Shown piece by piece: positions 16,721 through 26,124 of a DNA stretch of 64,000 bases. The position numbers and the translations under genes were made by a program. Under the pieces are notes generated by a model. That model saw only the letters and a program-made list of their open reading frames with translations. It made no database searches and was not told the origin of the DNA. The number at the start of each line of letters is the position of its first letter. Positions within the stretch are counted from its first letter, which is position 1. The stretch spans positions 558,001 through 622,000 of the forward strand of contig NZ_BAABHY010000001.1 of the NCBI RefSeq assembly GCF_039542345.1, in the 5' to 3' direction. This stretch comes from Orbus sasakiae. GTDB taxonomy: Bacteria > Pseudomonadota > Gammaproteobacteria > Enterobacterales > Orbaceae.

Positions 16721-17662
16721 TTAAAGTAAAGTGGATAACCGGCTAGCCATCGTTTCGCGCAGATTATCTAATAATGCATAGCGATTACGGTATTCTGAGC
16801 GCTTTTTGCTGGCAATGTCTTCAATCGGTTTACGTGCAATGCTATTGGGTAAGCAATATAAGCCTTGTGCATTGACTTGACCATCAATCGTTTGCCAAAA
16901 ATCATCATAATCAGAATGCAGTTGCTTAAAGCGACGCTTATAACGCCAGTTATTATAGATATGTGTTTTGTTACTGACAGCAACAATCTGTTCGAGTTTA
17001 AGCAGATTGGCTAAAATTAGCGCACTTTCTACCACCAAACGCTTAGGGAACACGCCATAACATGCTTTTGTTGCTTGTTGAATTGCACTGCGCGCATCTT
17101 TATTATTTGATCCTTGTAAACCCGCAATAAATAAGGTTGATTTACCTTGATACGCAATAATTGAAAAGGTTAAGGTTGCTAAATCAACACCCTGCTGGTC
17201 ATAAACGCACAGACTGATTTCACCTTCACGGGAGTACTTATCTTCAGCTTGAATGACAACACGGATCATATCCTCATTTTTAGCTGTTAATTCAGCCAAT
17301 AGATAAGGGGCGTCAGCATAAAAAGCGTGTGTGAGTTGGTCATTGTGTGCAGCTAAAAAATCATAATGATACACTAATGCTTGAAAACATGCTTTGTTGC
17401 TCATACATGAGGATAAATAAGGACGCTGCAATTTGCAGGGCAAATTTGTTTGCCTCGCTAAATAATCGCCAAGTAAGCGGTAATTGGCTAAATGCTCAAG
17501 CCACTGAAAGGTTCTTGGGTTTAAAAAAATTGAACGCAGAACAAATTTACAGCGGTAACGCCAATTTTGCCATAGCGGATTAAGGATAAGCTTACCTGAA
17601 TAAAGCCATTTAAATAGCACCATTTTATTTTTAGGTGCAGTGATGTTCCGAATAGTGTTCAT
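16721..17662 (-). CDS. ybjX: VirK/YbjX family protein (DUF535)
   Basis: A 313-residue DUF535 protein related to Shigella/Salmonella VirK and E. coli YbjX (330 residues). Family features are the N-terminal LANYRLLGDYLARQTNLPCKLQRPYLS, quoted here in parts (LANYRLLGDYL; CKLQRPYLS), the core ISLCVYDQQGVDLATLTFS, and the C-terminal IYNNWRYKRRFK and DYDDFWQ. Relatives are linked to envelope stress and antimicrobial-peptide resistance under PhoP control, but the biochemistry is unknown. No signal peptide is evident. It is divergently transcribed from clpS with 93 bp between them and leads the lysO-ychJ transcript. Confidence 0.88.
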   Translation of the reverse strand: MNTIRNITAPKNKMVLFKWLYSGKLILNPLWQNWRYRCKFVLRSIFLNPRTFQWLEHLANYRLLGDYLARQTNLPCKLQRPYLSSCMSNKACFQALVYHYDFLAAHNDQLTHAFYADAPYLLAELTAKNEDMIRVVIQAEDKYSREGEISLCVYDQQGVDLATLTFSIIAYQGKSTLFIAGLQGSNNKDARSAIQQATKACYGVFPKRLVVESALILANLLKLEQIVAVSNKTHIYNNWRYKRRFKQLHSDYDDFWQTIDGQVNAQGLYCLPNSIARKPIEDIASKKRSEYRNRYALLDNLRETMASRLSTLL

Positions 17663-17755
17663 ATGTTCTATTTTAACAATAAATGAATTTGAGTATAAAT
17701 CACAAATAAAAATGAGTATGATAACCGATAAAGGACGATTAGTAGAGTTTTAAAT

Positions 17756-18058
17756 ATGAGTAAACAACATGTTGTTGAAAAATTAAAAGTAAAAAATATT
17801 GCACCACCTGCTAAATATATTGTTGTTTTACATAATGACGATTATACCACAATGGATTTTGTGATTGATGTATTGATGCGTTTTTTTGGGCATGATGAGC
17901 ATAAAGCAACACAGATTATGCTTGCCGTTCATAAAGAGGGCAAAGGAATTTGCGGGGTCTATTCGGCTGAGATTGCCGAAACAAAAGTGTTTCAGGTAAG
18001 ACAGTATGCACAGGAGCATCAGTTTCCACTAAGATGCACCATGGAGAAATTATCATGA
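17756..18058 (+). CDS. clpS: ClpS, N-end rule adaptor of ClpAP
   Basis: A 100-residue adaptor (E. coli: 106) that recognises N-degron substrates and hands them to ClpA. The disordered N-terminus is followed by the core YIVVLHNDDYTTMDFVIDVL, in which the HNDDYT loop lines the N-degron pocket, then the His-containing segment MLAVHKEGKGICGVYSAEIAE (quoted in parts: MLAVHKEGKG; GVYSAEIAE). The stop codon overlaps the clpA start, giving translational coupling. Confidence 0.97.
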   Translation: MSKQHVVEKLKVKNIAPPAKYIVVLHNDDYTTMDFVIDVLMRFFGHDEHKATQIMLAVHKEGKGICGVYSAEIAETKVFQVRQYAQEHQFPLRCTMEKLS

Positions 18059-20280
18059 TGAATAAGCAGTTACAAATCGCAATTAACGAAGCATTTAATG
18101 AAGCGCAGTCCCTCGGTTATGAATATTTGACCGTCGAGCATCTATTACTATCGCTTTTAAAAGATAAAACGGTCAATAACGTTTTAACCGATTTGAATGT
18201 TGATATCGATAAACTCTATGATGAATTAAGTTTTTATATTGAACAAAACAGCAGTTATTTGCCTAATGATCAGGGCGAACAATTGACAGAACCAACGGTG
18301 GCTTTCCATCGAGTGATTGAACGTGCTGTGATCCATGCTCAATCTGCCGAAAAATCGGAAGTAACAAGTTGCGATGTATTAGTGTCAATCGTAAATGAAG
18401 AAGAGTCTTATGGGGCATATTTGCTACACAGTTTTGGCGTTGATTGGCTGAATTTAACGCGTTATCTGTCTCATCAATTACCGACTATGGTCAATCATCT
18501 TGAATCAAACGAAGAAAGCCAGGATGAACAAAATCCATTAGCACGTTACACCACAAATCTTAACGAGCAGGCTAAAGCGGGTAAAATTGATCCCTTAATT
18601 GGCCGTGAACATGATATCGAACGCGTCATGCAAGTTTTATGTCGACGCCGTAAAAATAATCCAATTTTAGTTGGTGAGGCAGGGGTAGGTAAGACCGCTA
18701 TTGCAGAAGGACTTGCGTGGTTAATCGAGCAACATAACGTTCCCGAAGCCTTAGCTAATGCAACGATTTATTCATTTGATATCTCGTCAATTATTGCGGG
18801 TGCGACCTATCGTGGTGATTTTGAAAAACGTTTTAATGAATTAGCCAAAGCACTCGAAAAACAACCCAATAGTATTCTTTTTATCGATGAAATTCATATG
18901 ATTGTGGGGGCGGGGGCCGCAGGTGAAAGTAAAGTGGATACGGCCAATTTATTTAAACCGTTATTATCATCAGGTAAAGTGCGTGTATTAGGCTCGACAA
19001 CTTATCAAGAATATAGCCGAATTTTTGAAAAAGATCGGGCGCTAGCAAGACGTTTCCAGAAAATTGATGTGACCGAACCCTCAATGGACGATACCGTCAA
19101 AATCCTGCAAGGTTTAAAAAGCTATTATGAACAATTCCACAACGTGCATTATACGGCGAATGCGTTAAAAAGTGCGGTTGAACTCTCCGTTAAATATTTA
19201 CCTGATCGCTTTTTGCCTGATAAAGCGATTGATTTGATTGATGAAGCTGGCGCCAAAAATCGTCTGTTACCAACCAAACAACGCAAGAAAACGATCAGTG
19301 TTACGGATATTGAGAAAATCATTGCTAAAATAGCGCGAATTCCTGAAAGTTCGGTTTCTACATCAGATAAAACAAAATTACAAAATCTGTCGACTCAGCT
19401 CAAGCGACAAGTGTTTGGTCAAGATAGTGCTATTGAAGTGCTCAGTGATGCGATTACGTTAAACCGAGCAGGTCTTGGTCGTGATAACAAGCCAATTGGT
19501 GCGTTTTTGTTTGCGGGACCAACCGGTGTGGGTAAAACGGAAATCACATTGCAGTTAGCTAAACAGTTAGGTATTGAGCTATTGCGTTTTGATATGTCAG
19601 AATATAAAGAAGCACATACGATTAGCCGTTTAATCGGTTCACCACCGGGTTATGTCGGTTTTGAACAAGGCGGATTATTAACCGATCAGGTTATTAAGCA
19701 TCCTCACGCGGTGTTGTTGCTCGATGAAATCGAAAAAGCACATCCCGATATTTATAATTTGCTATTGCAAATTATGGATAATGGCACATTAACCGATAGT
19801 AATGGGCGTCGTGCTGATTTTCGTAACATCATTCTGGTGATGACAACCAATGCGGGTGTCCAAGAGACCGTAAAATCGTCCATTGGTTTTTCACAGCAAG
19901 ATAAAAGCCTGGATGCCATGGCTGAAATTAATCGTGTGTTTAGCCCTGAATTTCGTAATCGTTTGGATAATATTATTTGGTTTGCGCATTTGAGTCGGTC
20001 AATTATGTTGCAAATTGTTGATAAGTTTATTGACCAATTACGAAACCAACTTAACGATAAGCGTGTTGAATTAGTGATCTCAAATGAGGCTAAAGCATGG
20101 CTTGCTGATAAAGGCTATGATAAAACGATGGGAGCAAGACCCATGGCCCGCGTCATTCAAGAGCAACTGAAAAAGCCAATTGCACAAGAACTGTTGTTTG
20201 GTAAGTTGCAACATGGTGGTAAGGTCAAAGTAGGTATAAAAGCCGGTAAAGTGAGTTTTGCATTTTATTCACACGTATAA
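18055..20280 (+). CDS. clpA: ClpA, ATP-dependent Clp protease ATP-binding subunit
   Basis: Hexameric unfoldase that feeds substrates to ClpP. The 742-residue product (E. coli: 758) has Clp N-domain repeats (LTVEHLLLSLL), a first AAA+ module with GEAGVGKT and FIDEIHMIVGAG, and a second with GPTGVGKTE, GSPPGYVGFEQGG and LLDEIEKAHPD. An in-frame upstream ATG at 18034 lies inside clpS. I chose 18055 because GGAG lies 9 bases upstream and ATGA overlaps the clpS stop; ATG at 18058 is a possible alternative. The product begins MMNKQLQ, close to E. coli ClpA. Confidence 0.97.
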   Translation: MMNKQLQIAINEAFNEAQSLGYEYLTVEHLLLSLLKDKTVNNVLTDLNVDIDKLYDELSFYIEQNSSYLPNDQGEQLTEPTVAFHRVIERAVIHAQSAEKSEVTSCDVLVSIVNEEESYGAYLLHSFGVDWLNLTRYLSHQLPTMVNHLESNEESQDEQNPLARYTTNLNEQAKAGKIDPLIGREHDIERVMQVLCRRRKNNPILVGEAGVGKTAIAEGLAWLIEQHNVPEALANATIYSFDISSIIAGATYRGDFEKRFNELAKALEKQPNSILFIDEIHMIVGAGAAGESKVDTANLFKPLLSSGKVRVLGSTTYQEYSRIFEKDRALARRFQKIDVTEPSMDDTVKILQGLKSYYEQFHNVHYTANALKSAVELSVKYLPDRFLPDKAIDLIDEAGAKNRLLPTKQRKKTISVTDIEKIIAKIARIPESSVSTSDKTKLQNLSTQLKRQVFGQDSAIEVLSDAITLNRAGLGRDNKPIGAFLFAGPTGVGKTEITLQLAKQLGIELLRFDMSEYKEAHTISRLIGSPPGYVGFEQGGLLTDQVIKHPHAVLLLDEIEKAHPDIYNLLLQIMDNGTLTDSNGRRADFRNIILVMTTNAGVQETVKSSIGFSQQDKSLDAMAEINRVFSPEFRNRLDNIIWFAHLSRSIMLQIVDKFIDQLRNQLNDKRVELVISNEAKAWLADKGYDKTMGARPMARVIQEQLKKPIAQELLFGKLQHGGKVKVGIKAGKVSFAFYSHV

Positions 20281-20301
20281 GTGGCTTTCACGATAAATAA
20301 T

Positions 20302-20340
20302 AAAAAGCACCGTCTGCCATTAATCGCACTGTGCTTTTTT
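20302..20340 (+). terminator. Rho-independent terminator after clpA
   Basis: AAAAAGCAC (20302-20310) pairs with GTGCTTTTT (20331-20339), followed by further T. The loop of about 20 bases is long but the T-tract is clear. It lies 22 bases after the clpA stop. Confidence 0.85.
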
Positions 20341-20467
20341 ATTGAATGTTATCAACTCATGTCATAAATCTTTTATCGAGATGTCATGTTTTTGTATTAA
20401 TTGCTGATTAAGATAGGTGTTTGTTTCATCCCTTAACTGATTAATCTGCATTCGATAGGAGAACATG

Positions 20468-21829
20468 ATGTCACGCCAAGCCTCATCCCTTGCTATATTC
20501 ATTGCCGCAAGTATTTTTAGTTTAGCGGCCAATGCTGAAAGTCAGCAATATCCTGCTATTTTAGCGGGACATGCTGTTTTACCTGCAAATACATTTATTA
20601 CACCGCCTAATGATGTACCACCTGATTTAATGATGAGTGGTAAATTTATTTCGGCGACACGTCAAGATAAAGCGCATACTATCGAAGGGTTATCTGCCGG
20701 TAGACCTACTGGTATCAGTTACCCGTTTGAGGGCCAACCCATCCAAGGTCATTCAGGCATTAAAAAAATGGCCGATGGCAGTTACTGGATCCTAACGGAT
20801 AATGGTGCAGGTAACAAAGTCAACTCACCTGATTTTATGCTTTACTTAAATCAATATCAGATAGATTTTACGAATAATACGGTTAATCGACTCAGGACGA
20901 TTTTTTTACACGATCCAGATAAAAATGTACCGTTTAGAATTGCGAATGAAGCTACGGATACACGTTATTTAACAGGCGCTGATTTTGATCCCGAAAGTTT
21001 CCAATTTGCTGGTGGCTTTTTGTGGGTCGGGGATGAATTTGGACCTTATCTGATCAAAGCCGATCTTAATGGTAAGGTACTACAAATATTTGAAACCAAA
21101 GTCGAAGATAGCATTGTTCATTCACCCGATCATTATCAAGTTAAAACGCCGGGTCAACCAACGGATAAAGTGAATTTTGAAGTAAAACGTTCAAAAGGGT
21201 TTGAAGGGATGGCGGTATCTGCTGATGGCACAAAACTTTACCCATTACTTGAAGGACCGTTGTTTGATGCTAAAACGCAGCAATATGAACATGTTGATGG
21301 CAAAAATTATTTGCGGATTTTAGAGTTTGATATCATCAAAAATACTTGGACGGGTCGTTCTTGGCAATATCCGTTAGCCGAAAATCATCATGCTATTGGT
21401 GATTTTAATATGATTGACTCACACTATGGTTTGATTATTGAACGTGATAATGGGGAAGGTGTGATTGAGTATGCTTGCCAAGGTGATCAGTCAACCACGC
21501 ATTGTTTTGATAAAAATAACCTACCAAAATTTAAACGCGTTTACAAAGTCAAAATGGATGAGAGCAATGTTAACCAAGCTGTTGATAAAGTGGCTTATAT
21601 TGATTTATTAGCCATTGATGATCCTAATCACCTGAGTAAAGCAGCTTACAGCCAAGGTAAATTTGTCTTCCCGTTTTTTACGATTGAAAATGTCGATATT
21701 GTTGACAATCAGCATATTATTGTTGGTAATGATAATAACTTGCCGTTTTCAAGCAGCCGTCTACCAAATAAAGCGGATGATAATGAACTGATTTTATTGT
21801 CAGTCGAGTCGTTTTTAAACGCTAAATAA
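20468..21829 (+). CDS. Secreted esterase-like/phytase-like beta-propeller protein
   Basis: A 453-residue exported protein of the phytase-like (esterase-like activity of phytase) family. The signal peptide is MSRQASSLAIFIAASIFSLA followed by a probable ANA cleavage site. The body shows the family landmarks GLSAGRPTGISYPFEG, SGIKKMADGSYWILTDNG, FLWVGDEFGPYL, RSKGFEGMAVSADG and YGLIIERDNGEG, consistent with a metal-stabilised beta-propeller in the periplasm or outside the cell. The substrate is not known; phosphate esters are a guess from the family name. Two ATGs are possible (20465, 20468); AGGAG at 20457-20461 favours the second. It is a stand-alone gene behind the clpA terminator. Confidence 0.8.
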   Translation: MSRQASSLAIFIAASIFSLAANAESQQYPAILAGHAVLPANTFITPPNDVPPDLMMSGKFISATRQDKAHTIEGLSAGRPTGISYPFEGQPIQGHSGIKKMADGSYWILTDNGAGNKVNSPDFMLYLNQYQIDFTNNTVNRLRTIFLHDPDKNVPFRIANEATDTRYLTGADFDPESFQFAGGFLWVGDEFGPYLIKADLNGKVLQIFETKVEDSIVHSPDHYQVKTPGQPTDKVNFEVKRSKGFEGMAVSADGTKLYPLLEGPLFDAKTQQYEHVDGKNYLRILEFDIIKNTWTGRSWQYPLAENHHAIGDFNMIDSHYGLIIERDNGEGVIEYACQGDQSTTHCFDKNNLPKFKRVYKVKMDESNVNQAVDKVAYIDLLAIDDPNHLSKAAYSQGKFVFPFFTIENVDIVDNQHIIVGNDNNLPFSSSRLPNKADDNELILLSVESFLNAK

Positions 21830-21961
21830 TTTTCTGCTTTTATGGAGCCTACACACGTGGGCTCACAATTCAACGTTCGGTTTGATTAACCATTATTACC
21901 GCTCGAAATGTGATGATTGTCCTACGCCAACAAGATCATTAACGAATATCACGAAATCATA

Positions 21962-21989
21962 TTGACACAATTTTATTATTGTTCAAAAT
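21962..21989 (+). promoter_or_regulatory. Putative promoter of roxA
   Basis: A perfect TTGACA -35 (21962-21967) and CAAAAT -10 (21984-21989) are separated by 16 bp, about 30 bases before the start codon. Consensus-based prediction; the -10 is only a partial match. Confidence 0.4.
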
Positions 21990-22020
21990 GCATAAATGAT
22001 TTTAGATAAAAGGCATCAGT

Positions 22021-23127
22021 ATGAACAATCAATTAACGATCAATTGGGATGAATTTTTAAAACATTATTGGCAAAAAAAACCGGTGATTATCCGTAATGG
22101 ATTTGCTCATTTTGTGGATCCTATCACGCCAGATGAATTAGCTGGACTAGCACTAGAGACCGAAATCGATAGCCGCATTGTCACTAACAAAGACGGGAAA
22201 TGGGATGCAAAGTATGGGCCGTTTGAGTCTTACGATCACTTAGGTGAAAGCAACTGGAGTCTATTAGTCCAAGCGGTCGATCATTGGCACGAAGAGGCTG
22301 CCACCTTAGTTGAGCCATTTCGTGTTTTACCACACTGGCAATTTGAAGATTTAATGATTTCGTTTGCAACGCCTGGCGCAGGTGTTGGGCCACATATAGA
22401 TAATTATGATGTGTTTATTACGCAAGGGATGGGGCAACGCCGTTGGCAAGTTGGTGATCGTAATCCCAATTACCACCAGTTCAGTGCGCATGCAGCCTTA
22501 TTGCATGTTGAACCTTATGAACCCATTATTGATGAAGTGCTCAACCCTGGCGATATTCTGTATTTACCAATCGGTTACCCACATAATGGTGTAAGTTTAA
22601 CGGAATCATTAAGCTATTCTGTCGGATTTAGAACCCCATCATCACAAGAATTACTCAGTGGCTTTGCCGATTATGTCTTGGATAACGTGCCAAAAGGGAT
22701 TTTTTATCAAGACCCTGATTTACAATTGACCGATCAACCTTATCAAATTCAACGTAATGAAATCGAGAGATTAAAAGCGCAGATGATGCAATTAATCAAT
22801 AATGATGATCTGTTTGTTGATTGGTTTGGTAAACAAACAACCCACCCGATGCATGAACTCAATATTATCCCTTTAGATCCACCTTATTCATTGGATGAAC
22901 TCGTTGAGGAAATTGAAAGTGATGCACAACTTATACGTGTACCCAGTATTCGTATTTTTAAAATTGGTGATCAAGGTTTTGTGCATGGTGAAAAAATTGA
23001 ATTACCTGAGCGCTATATCGACTTACTTTGCCAAAAATCCGTACTGACAGTCGATGACTTACACGATGATGTGCTTTTAAAGGGGTTATTGGACTTTGTC
23101 AATAAAGGTTATTGGTATTTTGAATAG
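22021..23127 (+). CDS. roxA: Ribosomal protein uL16 3-hydroxylase RoxA (YcfD), JmjC oxygenase
   Basis: Fe(II)/2-oxoglutarate-dependent oxygenase that hydroxylates an arginine of ribosomal protein L16 (E. coli Arg81). The 368-residue product (E. coli: 373) starts WDEFLKHYWQKKPVIIR like the family and carries the facial triad HIDNYD (His125, Asp127) and a third His in GYPHNG (His188), in a double-stranded beta-helix core with QRRWQVG. A C-terminal dimerisation and winged-helix region follows. Single gene with its own promoter-like sequence, convergent with pykF. Confidence 0.95.
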   Translation: MNNQLTINWDEFLKHYWQKKPVIIRNGFAHFVDPITPDELAGLALETEIDSRIVTNKDGKWDAKYGPFESYDHLGESNWSLLVQAVDHWHEEAATLVEPFRVLPHWQFEDLMISFATPGAGVGPHIDNYDVFITQGMGQRRWQVGDRNPNYHQFSAHAALLHVEPYEPIIDEVLNPGDILYLPIGYPHNGVSLTESLSYSVGFRTPSSQELLSGFADYVLDNVPKGIFYQDPDLQLTDQPYQIQRNEIERLKAQMMQLINNDDLFVDWFGKQTTHPMHELNIIPLDPPYSLDELVEEIESDAQLIRVPSIRIFKIGDQGFVHGEKIELPERYIDLLCQKSVLTVDDLHDDVLLKGLLDFVNKGYWYFE

Positions 23128-23134
23128 ACAAGTG

Positions 23135-23155
23135 AAGACGGGGTAACCCCGTCTT
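23135..23155. terminator. Bidirectional hairpin between roxA and pykF
   Basis: Perfect 9-bp stem, AAGACGGGG and CCCCGTCTT, with a TAA loop, 8 bases after the roxA stop and about 20 bases past the pykF stop. The T-runs are weak on both strands, but the GC-rich stem between convergent genes supports termination. Confidence 0.7.
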
Positions 23156-23176
23156 ATACTGATTTAACCCTTGTCA

Positions 23177-24601
23177 TTAGTTATCGTCACCCACAGTGTT
23201 AACAAAGATCATGTTAGTTGTGCCCACTTTACCAATCGGTACCCCTGCGGTAATAATAACTTGATCGCCATGTGATACGTACTGTTTTGCAAGGCACTGA
23301 TCGATGGCATCACGAATCATCAGTTTGGTGCTTTTCGCTTTTTTATGGCCTTTTAGTGGCATCACTCCCCAAACTAATTGCAACTTACGTAAGGTTTTTT
23401 CATAAGGTGATACCGCAAATATTGGTGCAGAGGGGCGGTACTTTGAGACCATCTGTGCAGTCGTTCCACTTTCTGTCACTGTTATAATGCCTTTTGCATT
23501 TAGCTCATGGCTAACTTGTACACTAGCATGACAAATTGCGTTGGTAGTAACCGTTTTATGATAACCATAGCGAGATAGACTTAATTCAGTATCTAACGTC
23601 GGTTCAATACATTTGGCTATCGTCGTCATGGTTTTTACCGCCTCTATTGGGTAAGCACCCGATGCCGTTTCGCCGCTTAGCATAATCGCGTCACTGCCAT
23701 CTAAAATGGCATTTGCTACATCACTGGCTTCAGCACGAGTAGGCCTTGGGTTAACGGTCATACTTTCTAACATCTGTGTCGCGGTAATCACGGGTTTACC
23801 GACTTGATTACACAGTTTAATCATCTGTTTTTGTAATAGTGGAACGCGTTCTGCAGGGATTTCGACACCTAAGTCGCCTCGTGCAATCATAAAACCGTCA
23901 GCTAAGTTTAATATTTGGTCCATATTTTTCACGCCTTCTGCATTTTCAATTTTGGCAATAATTTGAATGCTTGCTGCGTGCTGATTGAGGAGTTGCTTGA
24001 TAGATTGAATATCTTCAGCGCGTTGTACAAATGAGGCGGCGATGAAGTCCACATCGTGTTTAATACCAAACTCAATATCGGCGACGTCTTTATCGGATAA
24101 AAAAGGTAAACTTAAGTTCGCCCCCGGTACGGCGACCCGTTTGTTGTTACTCATTTCACCACTGTTTTCAATTGTTGTAATAATATCTAAGCCATCAATC
24201 CGCGTGATCGTTAACCTTACAAGTCCATCAGACAGTAGAATTTGATCGCCAATATTGACTTCTTTTGATAAGACTTTATGGTTAATCGAGACAATGTGCT
24301 CATCACCGATGACATCTCGACCTGTTAAAATAAAGGGGTTACCTTGTTCAAGGAGGACTTTACCATTTTGAAATTTACCTAAACGCATCTCAGGGCCTTT
24401 GGTGTCGAGCATGATAGCAATATGCACCCCCAATTTTGCGGCCACATCCTTGACGCGTTGCATATGTTGATGATGGCTTTGCTGATCCCCGTGAGAGAAG
24501 TTAAAGCGAGCCACATTCATGCCATTTAAGATGAGAGACTCAATGACTTCTGGCTGAATGGTTGACGGTCCCATGGTACAAACGATTTTAGTTTTTTTCA
24601 T
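23177..24601 (-). CDS. pykF: Pyruvate kinase, type I (first copy)
   Basis: Final glycolytic step: phosphoenolpyruvate plus ADP to pyruvate plus ATP. The 474-residue product (E. coli PykF: 470) has MKKTKIVCTMGPST, the nucleotide-site Arg in NVARFNFSHGD, IMLDTKGPEMR, IIAKIENAEG with the catalytic Lys, MIARGDLGVEI and the signature TATQMLESMTVNPRPTRAE, quoted in parts (TATQMLESM; PRPTRAE). The C-terminal domain holds the effector region. An upstream in-frame start would add ten residues, but MKKTKIV at 24601 matches the family. A second, distinct type I pyruvate kinase lies about 6.5 kb away on the other side of the pgt genes. Confidence 0.95.
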   Translation of the reverse strand: MKKTKIVCTMGPSTIQPEVIESLILNGMNVARFNFSHGDQQSHHQHMQRVKDVAAKLGVHIAIMLDTKGPEMRLGKFQNGKVLLEQGNPFILTGRDVIGDEHIVSINHKVLSKEVNIGDQILLSDGLVRLTITRIDGLDIITTIENSGEMSNNKRVAVPGANLSLPFLSDKDVADIEFGIKHDVDFIAASFVQRAEDIQSIKQLLNQHAASIQIIAKIENAEGVKNMDQILNLADGFMIARGDLGVEIPAERVPLLQKQMIKLCNQVGKPVITATQMLESMTVNPRPTRAEASDVANAILDGSDAIMLSGETASGAYPIEAVKTMTTIAKCIEPTLDTELSLSRYGYHKTVTTNAICHASVQVSHELNAKGIITVTESGTTAQMVSKYRPSAPIFAVSPYEKTLRKLQLVWGVMPLKGHKKAKSTKLMIRDAIDQCLAKQYVSHGDQVIITAGVPIGKVGTTNMIFVNTVGDDN

Positions 24602-24857
24602 AGTATCCCCAATGTTTAAGTAATCGCACATATATCAAATAGCACATAGCGTTACATCAAAGGCTATGTTTAGTCAGGTTATCAACGTGAAGTATTATGA
24701 TGGATTTTTATAAAACAGTTTCACGTTTAATGAAGCTCATTCATATCTCAATTTATGGTCGGTCTATCCTTATCATATAGACTTAATTTTATCCGTGCAA
24801 ATCTTAATCAATTCACAGCCAGCAATACCGACAATAACCGAGATGCCAATCTACCTA

Positions 24858-26105
24858 TTAATATTTGAAGCGATTTTTATCTAATTGATATTTTTTCATT
24901 CGTAAATACAATTTTTTACGAGGTATTTGCAAATAGTCCGCTGCTTCATTAATTTTGCCGTGATACATATCTAAGGCTTTGATGATAAGATTTTTTTCAT
25001 ATGCTTCAATATTTTGTTCTAGAGAAAGATTTTTATTGATAAAGAAAAACGATTGGCTATCTTTTGTTGGCATAATGCCAACGGCGAACAATTCTGCTGC
25101 ATTAATTAATTCACTCACGTTGTTTTCCCACAAACGATCATTAAGGGTTTTCTTCAACGTTTCATTGACCATCGGGCGTTTTATGGATAATCGTTTACAG
25201 GCTATTTTAAGGTAATACTCAAAAAGAATAATGATGTCTTTTTTACGTTGTTGTAAGCTTAGGCATTCGAGCTGAGTTAACGAAAATAAATAATAGAATT
25301 CAGGTAGAAGAATTTGTTCACTTGCAAGTTGTTCTGGTCGTTTCAAACTTGTGACAACGAGTCTAAATGGTTTGTTGGGCTGAGTTTGGTACTGAACCAA
25401 GATTTTTTGATATTTGATCGGTAACAAATCAATATGTTGCAGTATCAACGTACCATTAATCGCACGTTCAATCCATAATTCAAACTCATCAAAAGAGTCA
25501 ATTTGCTGCAAATTATGAATTTGTAATGGGGTATTATCACTGTTGGGGGTCAGTTGTTTGGCTGCCAGTAATTTACCGGTCCCTGAGGCACCATATAAAT
25601 AAACAGGCAGTGTTGTTAATGAATAAGCATAGATTTTTTCCCTGATCTCTTTTGCCCATATACTGTCACCAATTAAGTGTTCGGTGATTTGTTGCTGTTT
25701 TTGGCTTTTTTGTATGAGGTACGTTTCACGTTCGGCCAAGGCTAAATTGATTTTTTTGATAAATAAGCCAGGATCAACCGGTTTTTCTAAAAAATCGTAT
25801 GCGCCTTTTTTGACGGCATCAACCGCCATCGGGACATCACCGTGGCCTGTCACTAATAACACCGGGATGTATTTATCGATGTGGTGAATTTTTTCCATGA
25901 GTTCGACGCCAGATAAATAGGGCATATAAATGTCGGTAATCACAATACCATTCCAATCATGGGGAATGATTTGAGTGACATTAAGTGGATTATCTGTCAC
26001 ACGCACTCTTTTATGTTGTTGTTTAAGCAGTGCTTGATAAGCCTGTAAAATATCTTTATCGTCATCAATAATCAGAATATTTTCATATTCAGTTAATAAA
26101 TCCAT
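24858..26105 (-). CDS. pgtA: PgtA, response regulator of the phosphoglycerate transport system
   Basis: Cytosolic regulator controlling pgtP. The 415-residue product, the same length as I recall for Salmonella PgtA, has a receiver domain (acidic pocket IIDDDKD, phospho-acceptor Asp in IVITDIYMP, Lys in FLEKPVDP), a central AAA+ fold with Walker A GASGTGK, and a C-terminal Fis-type helix-turn-helix (NEAADYLQIPRKKLYLRMKK). The GAFTGA loop needed to contact sigma-54 is absent, so despite its NtrC-like layout it should not act as a classical sigma-54 activator. The gene is 19 bp after pgtB on the same strand. Confidence 0.93.
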   Translation of the reverse strand: MDLLTEYENILIIDDDKDILQAYQALLKQQHKRVRVTDNPLNVTQIIPHDWNGIVITDIYMPYLSGVELMEKIHHIDKYIPVLLVTGHGDVPMAVDAVKKGAYDFLEKPVDPGLFIKKINLALAERETYLIQKSQKQQQITEHLIGDSIWAKEIREKIYAYSLTTLPVYLYGASGTGKLLAAKQLTPNSDNTPLQIHNLQQIDSFDEFELWIERAINGTLILQHIDLLPIKYQKILVQYQTQPNKPFRLVVTSLKRPEQLASEQILLPEFYYLFSLTQLECLSLQQRKKDIIILFEYYLKIACKRLSIKRPMVNETLKKTLNDRLWENNVSELINAAELFAVGIMPTKDSQSFFFINKNLSLEQNIEAYEKNLIIKALDMYHGKINEAADYLQIPRKKLYLRMKKYQLDKNRFKY

Positions 26106-26124
26106 AGTGTTGTTTCCTACAATG